Source: Aspidapion aeneum (lineage: Eukaryota; Arthropoda; Insecta; Coleoptera; Brentidae). Taken from it: a DNA stretch of 64,000 nt. Position 1 is the first letter of the stretch, and the number at the start of each line of letters is the position of its first letter. Positions 40,982-52,787 of the stretch are shown here, one piece after another. The stretch is from contig OY755044.1 in assembly GCA_963576565.1 (NCBI GenBank), positions 49,743,134-49,807,133 of the forward strand, written 5' to 3'. A program made the position numbers and the translations under genes. Under the pieces are notes generated by a model. That model did not search any database. It was not told where the DNA came from and saw only the letters and a program-made list of their open reading frames with translations.

Positions 40982-43250
40982 TTAGTTTCCAAAAGCTACA
41001 CATATTTTTGCGCTTTTGCTGCTATTTGCAAACTCACTTTGAAGTGCTGTATGCCTCCTAATCATTTTTTTAGCTTTCGCTAAATAAATCCTGATTCTAT
41101 ATCTACAAAATGACTTAACAATTTTCGTTTTAAGATCATGGCAATGAGGAAAGCGAATTTCTTTAACTTCGTGATCTTTAAAAACTAAAAATTTAAGTAA
41201 ACCCAAAAAGTTAAAATTTTTTGAAGGAATGTGTTTTGAAATATTTAAAAATATTTGTTCGATTCTGACAAAAAGTTTAAATACCAAAGGTGAAGGAAAA
41301 TTCAGAGAATTTGTTTTATATTGTTTTAATGTAACTAGTTTTGAAAAGGGTTTCTGAACATTATTGCTCAAAATAAAGTTATGGCATCCTTTACATTTAT
41401 TGTTTTTTTTTAATATGTTTTAAAATATAACCCGCTGAATTGTACAGTAAATTTTGATGAATATTGTCCAATGAAGGAACATTCTTATTCCAATTTTGCG
41501 GTAAGGCCGCCAAAAGAGTTTCGATTTCTACTCCTTTTTTCGGCAAAAATTTCTTTGTCATAACAGAATCTAAACTTAAAAAATTTGGATCGTTTTGATT
41601 GGCATAGCTTCCGTTGGCGGGAACCACGTCCAAGTATTGAAAAATGCATACATTTTTTAAGATTTGCTGACACTGTTCTGCTGTGGGCATTCTTTGTCTT
41701 AATCTCATTTGCCCAAAAACATTCTCCAACACATCCTGCATAAACGGCGATGTTTTAAGGTATGTATATCCTTTTTCATTTAACAGATATTCTTGAAGGT
41801 CTAAAATTGATTGTGTGGAAAGAATTATTTCAGTTTGCACTGGTTTCCAAATACCCTTTTCGCCAATTTTCATAGTTTTAAAAAGTAGTATTATTTCCCT
41901 TAAAAAATCAATGGTTTGGTTATAATTTATCATATTTAGTTTACTTAAGGCCAAATTCTCGTCCCTTGAACTCATTATTGTGAACCATTTTGACACCGTT
42001 TCCACAAACCAAGCAGTTGTTTTCGAATTTTCATCAATTACGTTACACTCACCTAAAAAACTAAGGGCAGAGCTTACATTATGATTCAAAATATAGAATG
42101 CTCTTGATACTTTCATTTTATTAAACTGAGTTAAATTTGAAAAATCCGTGTCAAGCTTTGGGCAAAATTTTAGGTCCATATTTTCCTGAAATTCCGCCAA
42201 GGAGGTAATGTGCTTAACATCAATAATATCGCTCGGTAAATTATATTTTTTGACAAAATAATCTGAAATACAGATTGTTTTATTATTCACTAGCATAGTC
42301 CTAATGTTTTTTAAAAGGTGAGAAATATCCGCTATAAAAAATACTTTTTTTTCTGAGTTATCGGGATCGGTTATAAAATTTTGAAAAACTGTTTTTTTTT
42401 GCCTTTATTCCGAAATGTTTCCATACCGCAACGTTATCGGGCCCCATGTCTGACGTAATACCTAAAACATTAAGACCGATTTGGTTTGATTTATTAAGAA
42501 TTTCCAAAATAATTTTGGCCACAGATGGTCCTTCACAAGAGTTTCCAATAAAATGGTAAGCGACAATTTGTTTTCAAGAAGTATTAACACCCCGAAGCAA
42601 AAAAACTAACACATGGTTTGCCAAGACCGCTTGTCCAGACAGAGAATCATAGCCCAAAATTTTTGAAGATCCTTGACATAAATCCTTTATGGGGGTAATG
42701 GCACAGGCATCAAATCCAAAGAACAATCTCTTTCAATTTCACATAGACATTGAATTTTGATTTTAAGAAAATAAAAAATTTCATCTAAAATGCCAGGTTG
42801 AAAAGGCAAATGCTCAATTTTGTATGAAAGGGTGCGAATTTTTGGCAACGGAAGATTTAGCTTAAGGAGATATCTATACCCAGCGGTGCCACAAACAAAT
42901 TTGAGTTTAAAGGACTCTTCAAATGTTTTGTTAGACCACCTGAATCCCTTTATTTTTTTAGAACCAATTATTACTTCGATCTGATCTTTATTAAATATAC
43001 CCGTCACCTTCTTAAGCACAAACTGTTCCTTCTTCAGCTGATGTTTTAATTCTTTAATTTGCAAAATTTGTTTTTCAATTTGTTGCCTCTGGTCTTCCAT
43101 TTTTTTCTTTGCAGCAACTAAATCTTCTTCTAATACTTGTACAGAGCAGATTACTGGGTTTTCACGGTAATGTGCCAAATTGTAAAGTGTTGGAGCAGCC
43201 ATTTGTTTTAAAGTAAGTAAAGCTTCAAAAGAGGATTCTTCAAAATGAAC
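40982..43250 (-). pseudogene. P-element (THAP9-like) transposase, main exon, disabled
   Basis: The exon starts after an AG acceptor at 43251 with VHF, supplying the histidine of the THAP C-x2-H pair. A coiled coil follows (EEDLVAAKKKMEDQ region), then family motifs: KGFRWSNKTFEESFKLKFVC, GYRYLL, LPLPKIRTL, then LGYDSLSGQAVLANHVLVFL, VAYHFIGNS, TSDMGPDNVAVW, ADISHLLKNIR, and FGQMRLRQRMPTAEQ. Lesions: a 1-nt frameshift near 42715, TGA at 42574-42576 (tryptophan expected by family pattern), a frameshift in poly(A) near 42400 and another near 41400. The C-terminal part (CKGCHNFIL onward, to 40982) is in a different frame. The protein would bind TIRs and move the element. This copy cannot. Confidence 0.85.
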
Positions 43251-44583
43251 CTAAAAAAGTTCCACTGTATTAGAAAAAATAAAGATATGAAAAAACTGAC
43301 CAGCTTTGCAAGGCTAGAATTTTAAGACAAGGTAAATATAGTTAAAATTACATCTTGTTGTTTTCGAACTACAAAGGCTTTTTTAAACGTTTCCCATTTA
43401 AGAGGGGTTTAAAGCTTCTTTGTTTTTAATTTTTTTTTTGGCGTAAGTTTTTATTAAACAAAATTCTTCTGTCAATCCAGAAGAACAGAAGTTTTTAATT
43501 GGTTTAAAATCTTCTATTAAACCTAATATTTTTATTGATTTTTTTGAAAAAAACAAAAACATGTTTTTCAGTCAATTTTTGACAATTTCGTTGTTTTTCT
43601 CCTTTTATAAGCTTTCAAATAAGGTATACAAGTAAAAATGAAATTTTTTTAGTAGATGTATGTCAAAAAAAATTCTTCCGTTGTTTTTTATTTTTTATAA
43701 ACTTTCGAACAAGGTACCACAGGTAGAGTTATTTCATCTGAAAACAAAAATTTGTTGCGTCAGGAACAAAGCCCGTAAAAAAACTAGTTGACGTGTTTTT
43801 TTTTCTAAAAAACCTAACATTAAACCGCTAGAGGCAGTATACCATTTAAAGTCGCCACCATGTATAGGTAATATTTTGAATACTATTATCTTTAATTTGT
43901 TAGATTAAAATGTCAAAAAATACTATATTTTACTTTTATAAGGAACACTTTATAGAAAGTGATGTATTCCGCAACATGAAATTTTCAGAAATTAGCTTTT
44001 CAAGTGCATTACGGTTTTTCTGACTATAAAAAATCAGAAACAAAACTTAGTCAAAGAAAGGAAAAAAAAAGGATTGTGTAAGTTTTGTGAAAATACCTCC
44101 AATAATAGGTAAAAAAATAACTGTCTTCCTTTTATTAATTTATTCGAAAAAAAAACATATTTTAGTCTATATCGAGTGCCAGACCCACTACAAAACATTA
44201 CGGACGGAAAACTATCAATGACTCCACAAATAAAAAAGTTAGTTACGTGCAGGGTGTTTCAAAATTTAGTAACATAATTTTAATGTTAAATTTCAAGACA
44301 AAAAGTTCATACACCATAACATAACAAACGCTTAGTCACGGAGCTACAGAGCATTTAAATTTTCCCTGACCCTGAATTTTTTTTTTGATGCGCCTAAAAT
44401 AAAAAAACGCTTTTGTTTGGTTATGAAACTTTTTGATTCCTGTTTTAGCTCTCACATACTATACTATAGTAGTGTGAGCTGTGGTGACCCTAATTTTTTC
44501 GAGAAAAAAAAAAGTTGCTCCGATTTCAAAATTTTTTATATATCTTTGCGTTTCAGATGATTTTGAAACTTTTTTGTTGCGCC

Positions 44584-44617
<34 letters not shown>
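44584..44617. repeat. (CTGT)n microsatellite
   Basis: About eight uninterrupted CTGT units inside the nested element in the P-element intron. Confidence 0.95.
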
Positions 44618-44756
44618 AACGACCAACGCGCATAACTCAAAAACCGCCTGGCCGATTTTAATAAAATTTGGTACCTAGGCTGGGTGTTGTGTCGAGATGG
44701 TCCCATTTAAAAATGAACAAAATCCACCGAACACAAACCCAATAAAAGGGTGGGGG

Positions 44757-45100
44757 TAGATTTAAAAAATTAGAGTTTATGTGAAAACATGGCGTGTGTG
44801 ATATCAAACGAAAGGTAATTGAGTCTGGAGTTAAACATAATACATTTTAATTTATTTTAAAAAAAGGGTGGGGGTATATTTCAAAAATTAGAGTTTAAGT
44901 GAAAATATGGCGTGTGTGATATCAAACGAAAGGTAATTGAGTCCGGAGTTTAACAAAATACATTATTGTTTTTGTTTTTTTTAAGGGTAGGGGTAGATTT
45001 CAAAAATTTGAGTTTAAGTCAAAACATGGCTTGTGTGGTATCCAACAAAAGGTAATTTAGTCTGGAGTTGAATAAAATATATTTCAGTTTTTAGTTATAT
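44757..45100 (+). repeat. ~118-bp tandem repeat, three units
   Basis: Each unit contains AGAGTTTA(T/A)GTGAAAA(C/T)ATGG, GTGTGATATCAAACGAAAGG and a T-rich tail with GGGT(G/A)GGGGTA. Divergence increases toward the third unit. Confidence 0.85.
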
Positions 45101-45927
45101 TAGCTCACACGTACACTATAACTATAGTACCTAGTGTGAGCTTAGGGGCCATATATTGGCAGAGTATTTTTTTATCTGATACCTGGAGAAAAAATATAAA
45201 AACTGTTTTTTATTTTTTTGCTCAGTCACGGTAGCAGGTACGAAAAAGCTACAGGAAATCAGACAAAATGTAGAATTTATTTTGAATTTTCGAGATTTAC
45301 CAGTATCCCACGACAAAAAAGTTGATGAAAGGGAATGAAAAAGGGCATGACCCCTCAAAAAGTATCACTCTGTAGATTTTTACTATTTTTCGGCAGGTCT
45401 AATAGTGTAAATAGTGTAGTACCTTTTGCTAAATATACTATTGTGAGCTAAATATCTCAAAAAAATGCACGAGCTATAAACAAAAAACTAAAAAAAATTT
45501 AAACTTTAACACCCTGTATCTCTAAAACTAAGGGTTTGCGAACTATGTTTATATAACCTTTTTGTCTTGAAATCACTTAAGGAATTTAATACTAAATTTA
45601 TGTTATTGAATTTTGAAATACCCTGTATAGCTCATAAAGCAAGTCGCAAGTAATTTTTTTGAACCGAAAAAATCTCCGCCCCTGTCGTTTTTTATCCCCA
45701 CTACAAAAAAGGAAAATGTCTTATAGCGATTACTCTAATACTTTAGAAAATTTACTGTTGATAGCCTCAAAAGTACCTAAGGAAGTTAAAATTTGTTTAT
45801 AGTTGAAGAGCTAGCTTTACGTTTAATTATAAATAACAGTTATCAATTTTAGATATTATGAGTATCTTGTTCCGACTAATATTTTATCCTAATCTACTCT
45901 CTTGTCTTTTATTTTGCATAAACTTAC

Positions 45928-46077
45928 CTCACAAATTAAGGAATTTTCCGAAACTCTCATGTTTGGATATTGCAGGTTTCTCTTCCATATATCTAATTTA
46001 TCTTTTTCTTTAGGAAACGGGAATAAACAAAAGCCGCTTTCTTGTTTTCTTCTGCAGTTGTTTACTACACATGCCAT
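45928..46077 (-). CDS. P-element THAP zinc finger, first exon
   Basis: ATG at 46075-46077 opens exactly 50 codons, MACVVNNC..., with the C-x4-C pair of a THAP domain, a FCLFPFPKEKDKLDIWKRN segment (THAP phenylalanine-proline and tryptophan positions), and ends ...LICE at a GTAAGT donor. The missing x-H-F half is encoded by the exon beginning 43250. This domain recognises the element's own DNA. The exon is intact, although the rest of the gene is broken. It lies about 230 bp from the right terminus. Confidence 0.85.
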
Positions 46078-46305
46078 TTTCGCGACTTTAAATTATTTAA
46101 AAAAATTTTTACGAAAAAGTTGCGAATTCCAACTGACATTGATGCGGAAGTGACAACTTTAAAATTTGACAATAATTTATTGATGTATAATGCCAACCTG
46201 CAGATACCAATTATTTTTTATCTAAAACAAAATTTCCTAATAACTGTCAAAGAGAGTTGCCCACCTCTGGTGTAAAACAATTGTCAAATGTATCGAGGGC
46301 CTCTA

Positions 46306-46590
46306 CAATTAACGAGGTACCATACTTATATCTACAAACTACTTACAGACACCGTGTGCGGCCCCATATCTCTAGAAACTATCCTTAGTCAAATTTCTTT
46401 TAAAAGGAGTAACCTTCTGTTGCAATTTTTAGAACAAAACAGAATAAAACTGTAAAAATGACAAGAGAGCAAACTCTTGATTTTAAGTTTGGAAATTTTG
46501 TTTCCTTTTTTTTCTGTTTTGTTTTTTTACAAGATTAATCTAGATACATATAGTTAGTCTTTTAGGATCCTTTACCTATTTTAACCTTTG
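46306..46590 (+). pseudogene. Resumed 3' end of the RNase H LINE
   Basis: After the P-element the interrupted frame continues from the target copy CAATTAAC: PINEVPYLYLQTTYRHRVRP and a few more codons to TAG at about 46389. A presumed 3' UTR with AATAAAA near 46443 follows, trailing into AT-rich DNA. The 3' limit is uncertain. Confidence 0.7.
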
Positions 46591-47060
46591 TTGTGACGTC
46601 CGAGAATGAATGAAAGAATCGAGTAAATGAATAATAAAAAAAAGTATTGAAAGAAGGGCAAAAGAAAGAACTGAGAGAAATAAGAAAGCAAAAGAAGAGC
46701 CCAGTAGAGGGAAGATAGAAGAGAGAGAAGATATAAGAGTGAAGATAGCAGATAGAAAAATGAAGAACGAAGATAAAGAAAGAAAAACATCTACATAGAA
46801 AAAAAAAAAGAAAGAAATATTTAACAAAGAAATATAGAGCAAATATTGTTTGAAAAAGAAGGAAAAAAAAAAGAAAAATATACATATAGAAAAAAAAATA
46901 AGCAAAAGGAAGAAAACAAGTAAAAAAAATAAAAATACACATCTACAAAGATTAACCACATCCTATGGATGTAATTTAGAAAGAAAAATAAAACAAAGAA
47001 AAACATCTACATAGATGGTTCTGTATTAGAAAGATGTAAAGAAATACAGTGTGAGAATTC
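46590..47060. repeat. Polypurine (GAAA-rich) low-complexity tract
   Basis: The plus strand is nearly all A and G for about 450 bp. The minus strand therefore has several overlapping F/L/S-rich open frames that are artefacts of composition. Confidence 0.9.
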
Positions 47061-47346
47061 TTAAGAGAGAGAAAGAAAGACTGACTTCACAAGATACACA
47101 AACTAAAATAAGGGGCCTCAAGTGGTTACAAAACCAGACTCTCTTGAAGCCCACGGTATTGAATCTGGCTAACTGTCCCAGAGGGACAAAGCCAATACCT
47201 AGAAACCGAAACCGAAAAACCGTTGGCAACACTGATGGGAAACCTTCGAAAAATAATTGGTCTTCTGGCCATATCGAATAGACCGATAAACAATAACAAA
47301 ATAACATAACCTCGGAAAGACAGCTGTCTGGAAAACATATGAAAAG

Positions 47347-47740
47347 ATGGCACCAAGGTCACCCAGACGAGGGACATCATTATCTTGCGGAAAATGCAAT
47401 GTAATTGTTAATATAAAAGCACTAGACATCATACAGTGCAACGAAAACACAAACTGTTGTGCAAAATACTTTCATCTATCATGCACAGAACTTAAAATGA
47501 TTGACTTTCAAGTAATGCAGAAAATGAATAAAAAATTTACATGTAAAAATTGTAAACCAAGATTAAAAAATGACAATAAACTGACAACACCAGCAGGAAC
47601 CAAAAATGAGAAAAAGAACCCAACACTGGAAGATGTGATGGTATACCTACAAGACATGAGAGAATACAGACAAGACCTCAGCTTTTACTCAGAATGCTTT
47701 GAAAAACAAAAAATACGCAACAACAGGGCAGATTTTCCAT
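47347..47740 (+). pseudogene. PHD-finger ORF1 start of a LINE
   Basis: ATG at 47347 opens MAPRSPRRG, then a PHD-like cysteine pattern (CGKCNVIV ... CNENTNCCAKYFHLSC ... FTCKNCK, residues ~14-75) and a basic linker, resembling ORF1 of CR1/L2-group LINEs. Similarity stops near residue 130 where a repeat block begins (47743). The remaining ~20 codons to 47805 are repeat. The leader at 47050-47346 looks like the element 5' UTR. No matching RT follows, so it is truncated. Confidence 0.65.
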
Positions 47741-47742
47741 AT

Positions 47743-50044
47743 TGCCGTGCGATATTTGAGGTGGAAAAACGCCCTTTTAACTGTAGATCTAGAGGCTTAA
47801 GGTAAGTTTAAAAAGTAGTTTTTTTTTCTCCAAACCCGCGCATGGAGGTGGGGGGGGGGGCGCCATCTTGAATTTTATCGGCATTAGTTTAGATTATTTT
47901 TTTTTTTTTGCTAAAATTTATGTACCAATTTTAAAAAAAAAAGTGCCGTTATTATGCAAATGCCTTGTATTATTAAACCAAAAAAAACTGGTCATTAGGC
48001 GCAAGCAGACGATGAGCAAAAAATTTACAAAGTTCTTGTAATCATTTTTTTATTTTTTTTTTATTTTGCAAAATTTTTGTTTAAGGCCACCTAAAATCTT
48101 GACTAGGTAAGCTATGCGTCTAGGATATACCTTTTTGTAACGGCACATTTATTGTGCCTTTGACCGTGTATTCAGCTGTGGTTAATAGCTCGTTGCTATT
48201 TTTTAAATTAATATTTTTTATCTTAGGAACACATAATTTTTCAAATTTTAGGTGAACCGGTTTCAACAAACATTTATTTTTTTTCTAGCAAATTGCATCA
48301 CAGAATCACCAACTTATGTATTGCCGGTTACTTTCGAAATATGTCGCTATTAACTGGTGAAAAAAATTTTTTAGTCCTATAACCTTGAAACATTTCACAA
48401 GCCTCTAAACATAAAAAATAGAAATAATTAATTTTTCATCAAAAAACTACTATTTTAAATACTCGCCTTTTTAACCTAATTTTTTTGTGGTGATTTTGGT
48501 TTTGTATACCACACGTTAAACTAGGGTTCTTAGGCTATTAAACTGTCTGTCTCAAACATGTGACTTCTGTGAAGAAATTTTGAGATAAAGAGACAAATTC
48601 CCAGGCATAAACATTTTCGATCTCATTTTAATGATCGGCGTTATTCTCGATTAAAGAAGCTATCAACTGGTGAAAAAAAAAATTCGTCCTATGACCTCGA
48701 AATATTTCAAAAGCCTCTAAACATAAAAAATAGAAATAATTAATTTTTGATCAAAAAACGTCAATTTTAAATACTCGCCTTTTTAAACTGAATTTTTTGT
48801 GGTGATTTTAGTTTCCTGTACCGCACATTAATCTATGGTTCTTAGGCTTTTAAACAGTGTATCTCAGATATGTGAGTTCTGTGAAGAAATTTTGAGATAA
48901 AGAGGCATATTCCCACATATATATCTTCTCATTGGGTTTTCATTGACGGTTTATTATTATATTATAATATTTATTTATATATTGTCCTACCACAATTCTA
49001 ATGTTTATGCTAGGCGTTATTCTCGATTAAATGGGCTAGTTACAAGTTTTTTTGAGCTTAATAACCTTTAAGCACGTCCAATGTAAAAAAAATAGATATA
49101 ATTATATATTAGTAGGGAGGATAGCCTATGTAGAAATGGTTTTATCGTGCGAACTTTGAGGTGGCGAAATGTCCTTTTAACTGTAGATCTATGGGCTTAA
49201 GCTACGTTTAAAAAATGATTTTTTTCTCAAATTCGCACAAGGTAGTGGAGGGGGGGGGGATTTTATGGACATTAGTTTAAATTATATTTAATTTCTTAAA
49301 AATGTATATAACTAATTAGAAAAAAAAGATGTCGTTTTTAAGCCAATGCCTTGTGTTTACTTAGTTAAAAATTTACAAATTTGTAATATTTTTTTTTATT
49401 ATTTTTTTTATTTTGCAAATTTTTCTTTGGGGCCATCTAAAATCTTTACGAAATAAGATAGGCATTTAAGATATACTTCTTTTTAATGACACATTTATTT
49501 TGCTTTTGACAGTGTATTTAGCTTTCTTTAATAACTCTTTTCTTCTTTTTTACATCAATATTTTTTATCTTGAGAACACATAATTTTTCAAATTTTGGAT
49601 AAACCGGGTTCTAATAACATTTAATTTTTTTCTGGCAAAATGCATAACAATGTTACCAACATGTGTACTACCAATTATTTTCCAAATATGTAGCTATTAA
49701 TTGATACAAAACGTTTTTTACGTCTATGGCCTTGAAACATTTTAAAAGCCTCTAAACATAAAAAATAGCAATAATTAATGTTTGATCAAAACACGACTAT
49801 TTTAAATACTCACCTTTTTAACTTGATTTTTTCGTGGTGATTTTGGTTTCCTATACCACATGCTAATCTATGATTCTTAGGCTTTTAAACTATGTATCTC
49901 ACATATTTGAGTTCTATAAAGAAACTTTGAGATAACGAGGCATATTCCAACGCAACGTGGATTTTATCGACATTAGATAAAATTATATTTAATTATTTTT
50001 AAATTTATACACCAATTTTAAAAAAGGAGGTGTCGTTTTTAAAT
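47743..50044. repeat. Diverged repeat block: ~1.4-kb duplication with ~312-bp sub-repeats
   Basis: 47743-47990 (CGTGCGATATTTGAGGTGG, CCTTTTAACTGTAGATCTA) recurs at 49143-49370, and a third partial start appears at 49955. Sub-units with CCTCTAAACATAAAAAATAG start near 48345, 48657 and 49695. G homopolymers lie at 47851 and 49250. No gene. Confidence 0.8.
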
Positions 50045-50665
50045 TACTTCACTTGTAGGGTCTCGACTAAGCGTATCAGGTATTTTATTTTTTTTTTCCA
50101 GGGACGTACGTCAGATTAAAATCATATCTTAATAAACGCATAGCAAGTCTTTGAATTCTTGGTGACATTTCATCTAATGGTTTTTTTAAAAGACCAATTA
50201 ATGGACGATGATCGGTCTCAGGTTCAAAAGTCGTACCATAAAGATAAAAATAAAATCTTTCACATCCAAAAACTAATCCAAGTAGTTCTTTTTCTATGTG
50301 GTTATAACGCCTCTGTGTGGGTGTTAAAGAAACTGACGCATATTCAACTGGCCACCCTTCTTGCAAGATTGTCGCACCAAGCCCATAAGGACTAGCATCT
50401 ACGGATAGCACTGTTTTCTTATTTGGATCAAAATAGCGTAATGTAGTTGCTGATAAGACAAGTGATTTAATTTTGTCAAAGCAAGCTTGATCTGTTGAAG
50501 TCCATTGCCACACATTTTTTTCACTAAGCAATCGCCTCAATGAACTTGTTTGGTTTGATAAATTTGGAATGAATTTGGCTCATTCCTAAAAAAACGTTGT
50601 AACTCCTTTTTATTCTGTGGAGGAGACATTTCAGAAATAGCCTTGGTTTTTTTAGTATCTGGAGA
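50045..50665 (-). pseudogene. Ty3/gypsy reverse transcriptase end and RNase H fragment
   Basis: Minus strand: the RT connection (SPDTKKTKAISEMSPPQ, KELQRF) with a frameshift near 50575, then RNase H with VDASPYGLGATILQ, YNHIEKELLGLVF and DHRPLIGLL, and after another frameshift near 50085 the DTLSRDP signature that ends the domain. LTR retrotransposon relic. No protease or RT palm is present. Confidence 0.85.
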
Positions 50666-50684
50666 GATTTCGTCTTCAAGAAAT

Positions 50685-51518
50685 TAAAAATTTTTTAGGA
50701 CATGAAATCAGTCATTTAGGAATCTCTTTTGGATATAATTCAGTCACATCAAGGAGTGAAATCCTGTAAAAAGAAGGCCGAAGAAGCTATTTACTATCCG
50801 GGTCTTATGCGTGATGTAGAAAATCTTGTGCTAGGATGCTTAACGTGTCAAAAATATTCAAAAACAAATTTGCGTGAACCTTTAAATTCGCACATTGTGC
50901 CTGATTTGCAAAAACTAGGAATAGATTTTATGACAGTGGAGTCGCAAGATTTTTTGCTCCTAGTGGACTATTTTTCGAAGTTCGTGGTTGTTAATAAACT
51001 TACAAGTAAAACAGCGCAAAGTGTCATTACAAGTTTGAAAAATGTGTTTGCGACAAATGGACTCCCAATGGAACTTTTTTCTGATAATGGTCCCCCCTTC
51101 AATTCCAGAGAATTTTTAACATTTGGTAAAACTTATGACATTAAATTGAGTACGTCCAGTCCTAAGTACCCAAAGAGCAATGGTATGGTAGAAAGATCTA
51201 TACAAACAGCCAAGAGCTTATTTTATAAGGCTATTCAAACAAAAAGATCCATTTTTAGCAATTTTGGATTATAATTCAACGCCAAAACAAAACTTACCAG
51301 CCCCATGTACACTTTTAATGGGCAGAAAGTTTAGGACAAACTTACCTGAAAAAACTGAAAATTTGATACCAAAATTTTCAATAAAAGAAGCTTGTGAAGG
51401 CATGATTTTCAATCAAGAAAAACAAAAAGGCTATCATGACAGAAATTCGAAAAAGTTACCTGAACTAAAAGTAGGTGGACCCGATTGCTTCGTCCCGGCG
51501 TTTAGTTTTAAGATATAA
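50685..51518 (+). pseudogene. Ty3/gypsy RT motif fused to integrase fragment
   Basis: 50690-50725 encodes the RT motif FLGHEISHLGIS. The frame then changes and continues as integrase: SHQGVKSCKKKAEEAIYYPG, CLTCQKYS (zinc domain), catalytic core with LGIDFMTV, FSDNGPPFNS and MVERSIQTAKSL, then after a frameshift near 51265 the C-terminal part to 51518. The RT-to-integrase jump indicates an internal deletion. Orientation is opposite to 50045-50665. Confidence 0.8.
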
Positions 51519-51893
51519 AATTTAGAGACATTTATCTAAATTAGAATGCTTTTTATTTTCTTTTTTTTGCTAGAGTTATGTTAAAATTTTATACAAAGTT
51601 ACTTTTATTTCTTGGTTTAAACTAATTTAGTTACTAAGATATGCCTTGCCTACAAAATGGGTAAAAATTTGAATTTGCTCGGTGAACTATATGCTCAAGA
51701 ATGCATTGACTTTACTTTATTATTTTTGCTTTTTTTCTACCTTGAGTATATCCATTTTCCATCCTTTTTTAATTTAAGTTTTTCCCTAATTTTATACATA
51801 CCTTTACTGCTGTATTGCTGCAATATAGCAGTGCTCCAACGTCCGTCCTGCTATACGGAGCTCATGCGAATATTTGGGGTACTCTCCATACTA

Positions 51894-51932
<39 letters not shown>

Positions 51933-52787
51933 ATCGCAAAGTGAAATCACATGCGTGTTTTTAAGACCGCGGTCGTGTATAAACATTTTATGGATTGCTT
52001 TGATGTACTACTGCTACTACTTTGATTGGAATTATTTGGATTCGACGGTGCAGTTGTCCATGTACCAAGTTCCTTTCATCCAAGGGTAAGTCAAAGTGTT
52101 TTTGAGCTGCGTTTTTTTTACATTTTTTACTTATTCCCTATGCTACTATTCCTAACTAAAAACACAAAAGTGTAACCTAAGAGTGGGAACTATTGGACTG
52201 GAGATCCCTATTCCTACAGTTCGGTTGGTTTGTTGACTTTTTCATGCGAAAGACGTCTCGACCGACCATTTTTTGGTCCTTCGAACCGGATTTCCCGTTC
52301 TGCGTAATAGGTGCTCTCAGAGTTGCATAATTGTGTTTGAAGTTGGGACTTTACTTTGCGTCTTTTTGAGACAAGGCATATCTTAGGTTTTACATTTTAT
52401 CTACGGTGTGTCTATTGTACGTTGCACGTACCAACTTGCATTGCATTTTTTATTTGTGCAATATACAAATTGCATACAAATTTTGAAAAATTTATTTTTT
52501 TTCAAAATTAAAAATTATTGCGCTGTCGATGTATGTAAGGCTTGCGTTTCCTTGCGTACCTACACAAATATAGAAACTCTTATCAGTTGCTAAATTTTTT
52601 GTGCATATTTTTTATCATTTATGCTTTTTGCTAAAAACTTGCTGTTCTGTACTCGATATTTGCTAAAAGCCGCTGGCCTTTTAATATAGCTTTGAATCTT
52701 GGTTTACGAGGGAATTTGAAAAGTAGTACGATATATTTTCTAAATTTGCTTCCCTTATTAACTATTGCTTTACTTTGCACTTTTAAA
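51519..52787. other. No gene; includes (AT)n at 51897-51931
   Basis: A dinucleotide AT run of about 17 units at 51897-51931. The stretch 51950-52787 lies directly before a gag relic and could hold an LTR/leader, but no LTR ends or primer binding site could be confirmed. Confidence 0.5.

Larger units (their letters stand above)
43251..45927 (-). other. P-element intron between THAP half-exons, filled with nested elements
   Basis: The intron runs from the donor GAG|GTAAGT (45927) to the acceptor TTTTTTAG (43251), 2,677 bp, joining in phase 0. It holds a TIR element at about 44252-45626 (ends CAGGGTGTTTCAAAATT / AATTTTGAAATACCCTG). Inside that are a 44449-45141 unit with palindromic CTCACA...TGTGAGC ends, a (CTGT)n microsatellite at 44584-44617, and three ~118-bp tandem units (44757-45100). 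Confidence 0.7.
36940..46305 (-). mobile_element. 9.4-kb P-element with 52-bp TIRs and 8-bp target duplication
   Basis: The left end TAGAGGCCCTCGATATATTT and the reverse complement of the right end agree over 52 bp with two mismatches (through GACAATTGTTTTACACCAGAGGT and GGCAACTC). CAATTAAC occurs at 36932-36939 and 46306-46313, an exact 8-bp duplication as made by P-elements. Inside, on the minus strand, are a THAP exon and a P/THAP9-type transposase. Excision rejoins the interrupted LINE frame. Confidence 0.92.

Noticed and set aside
46562..47006. Several overlapping minus-strand open frames rich in F, L and S, resembling membrane proteins
   Set aside because: They come from a polypurine tract; all three minus frames are open by composition alone.
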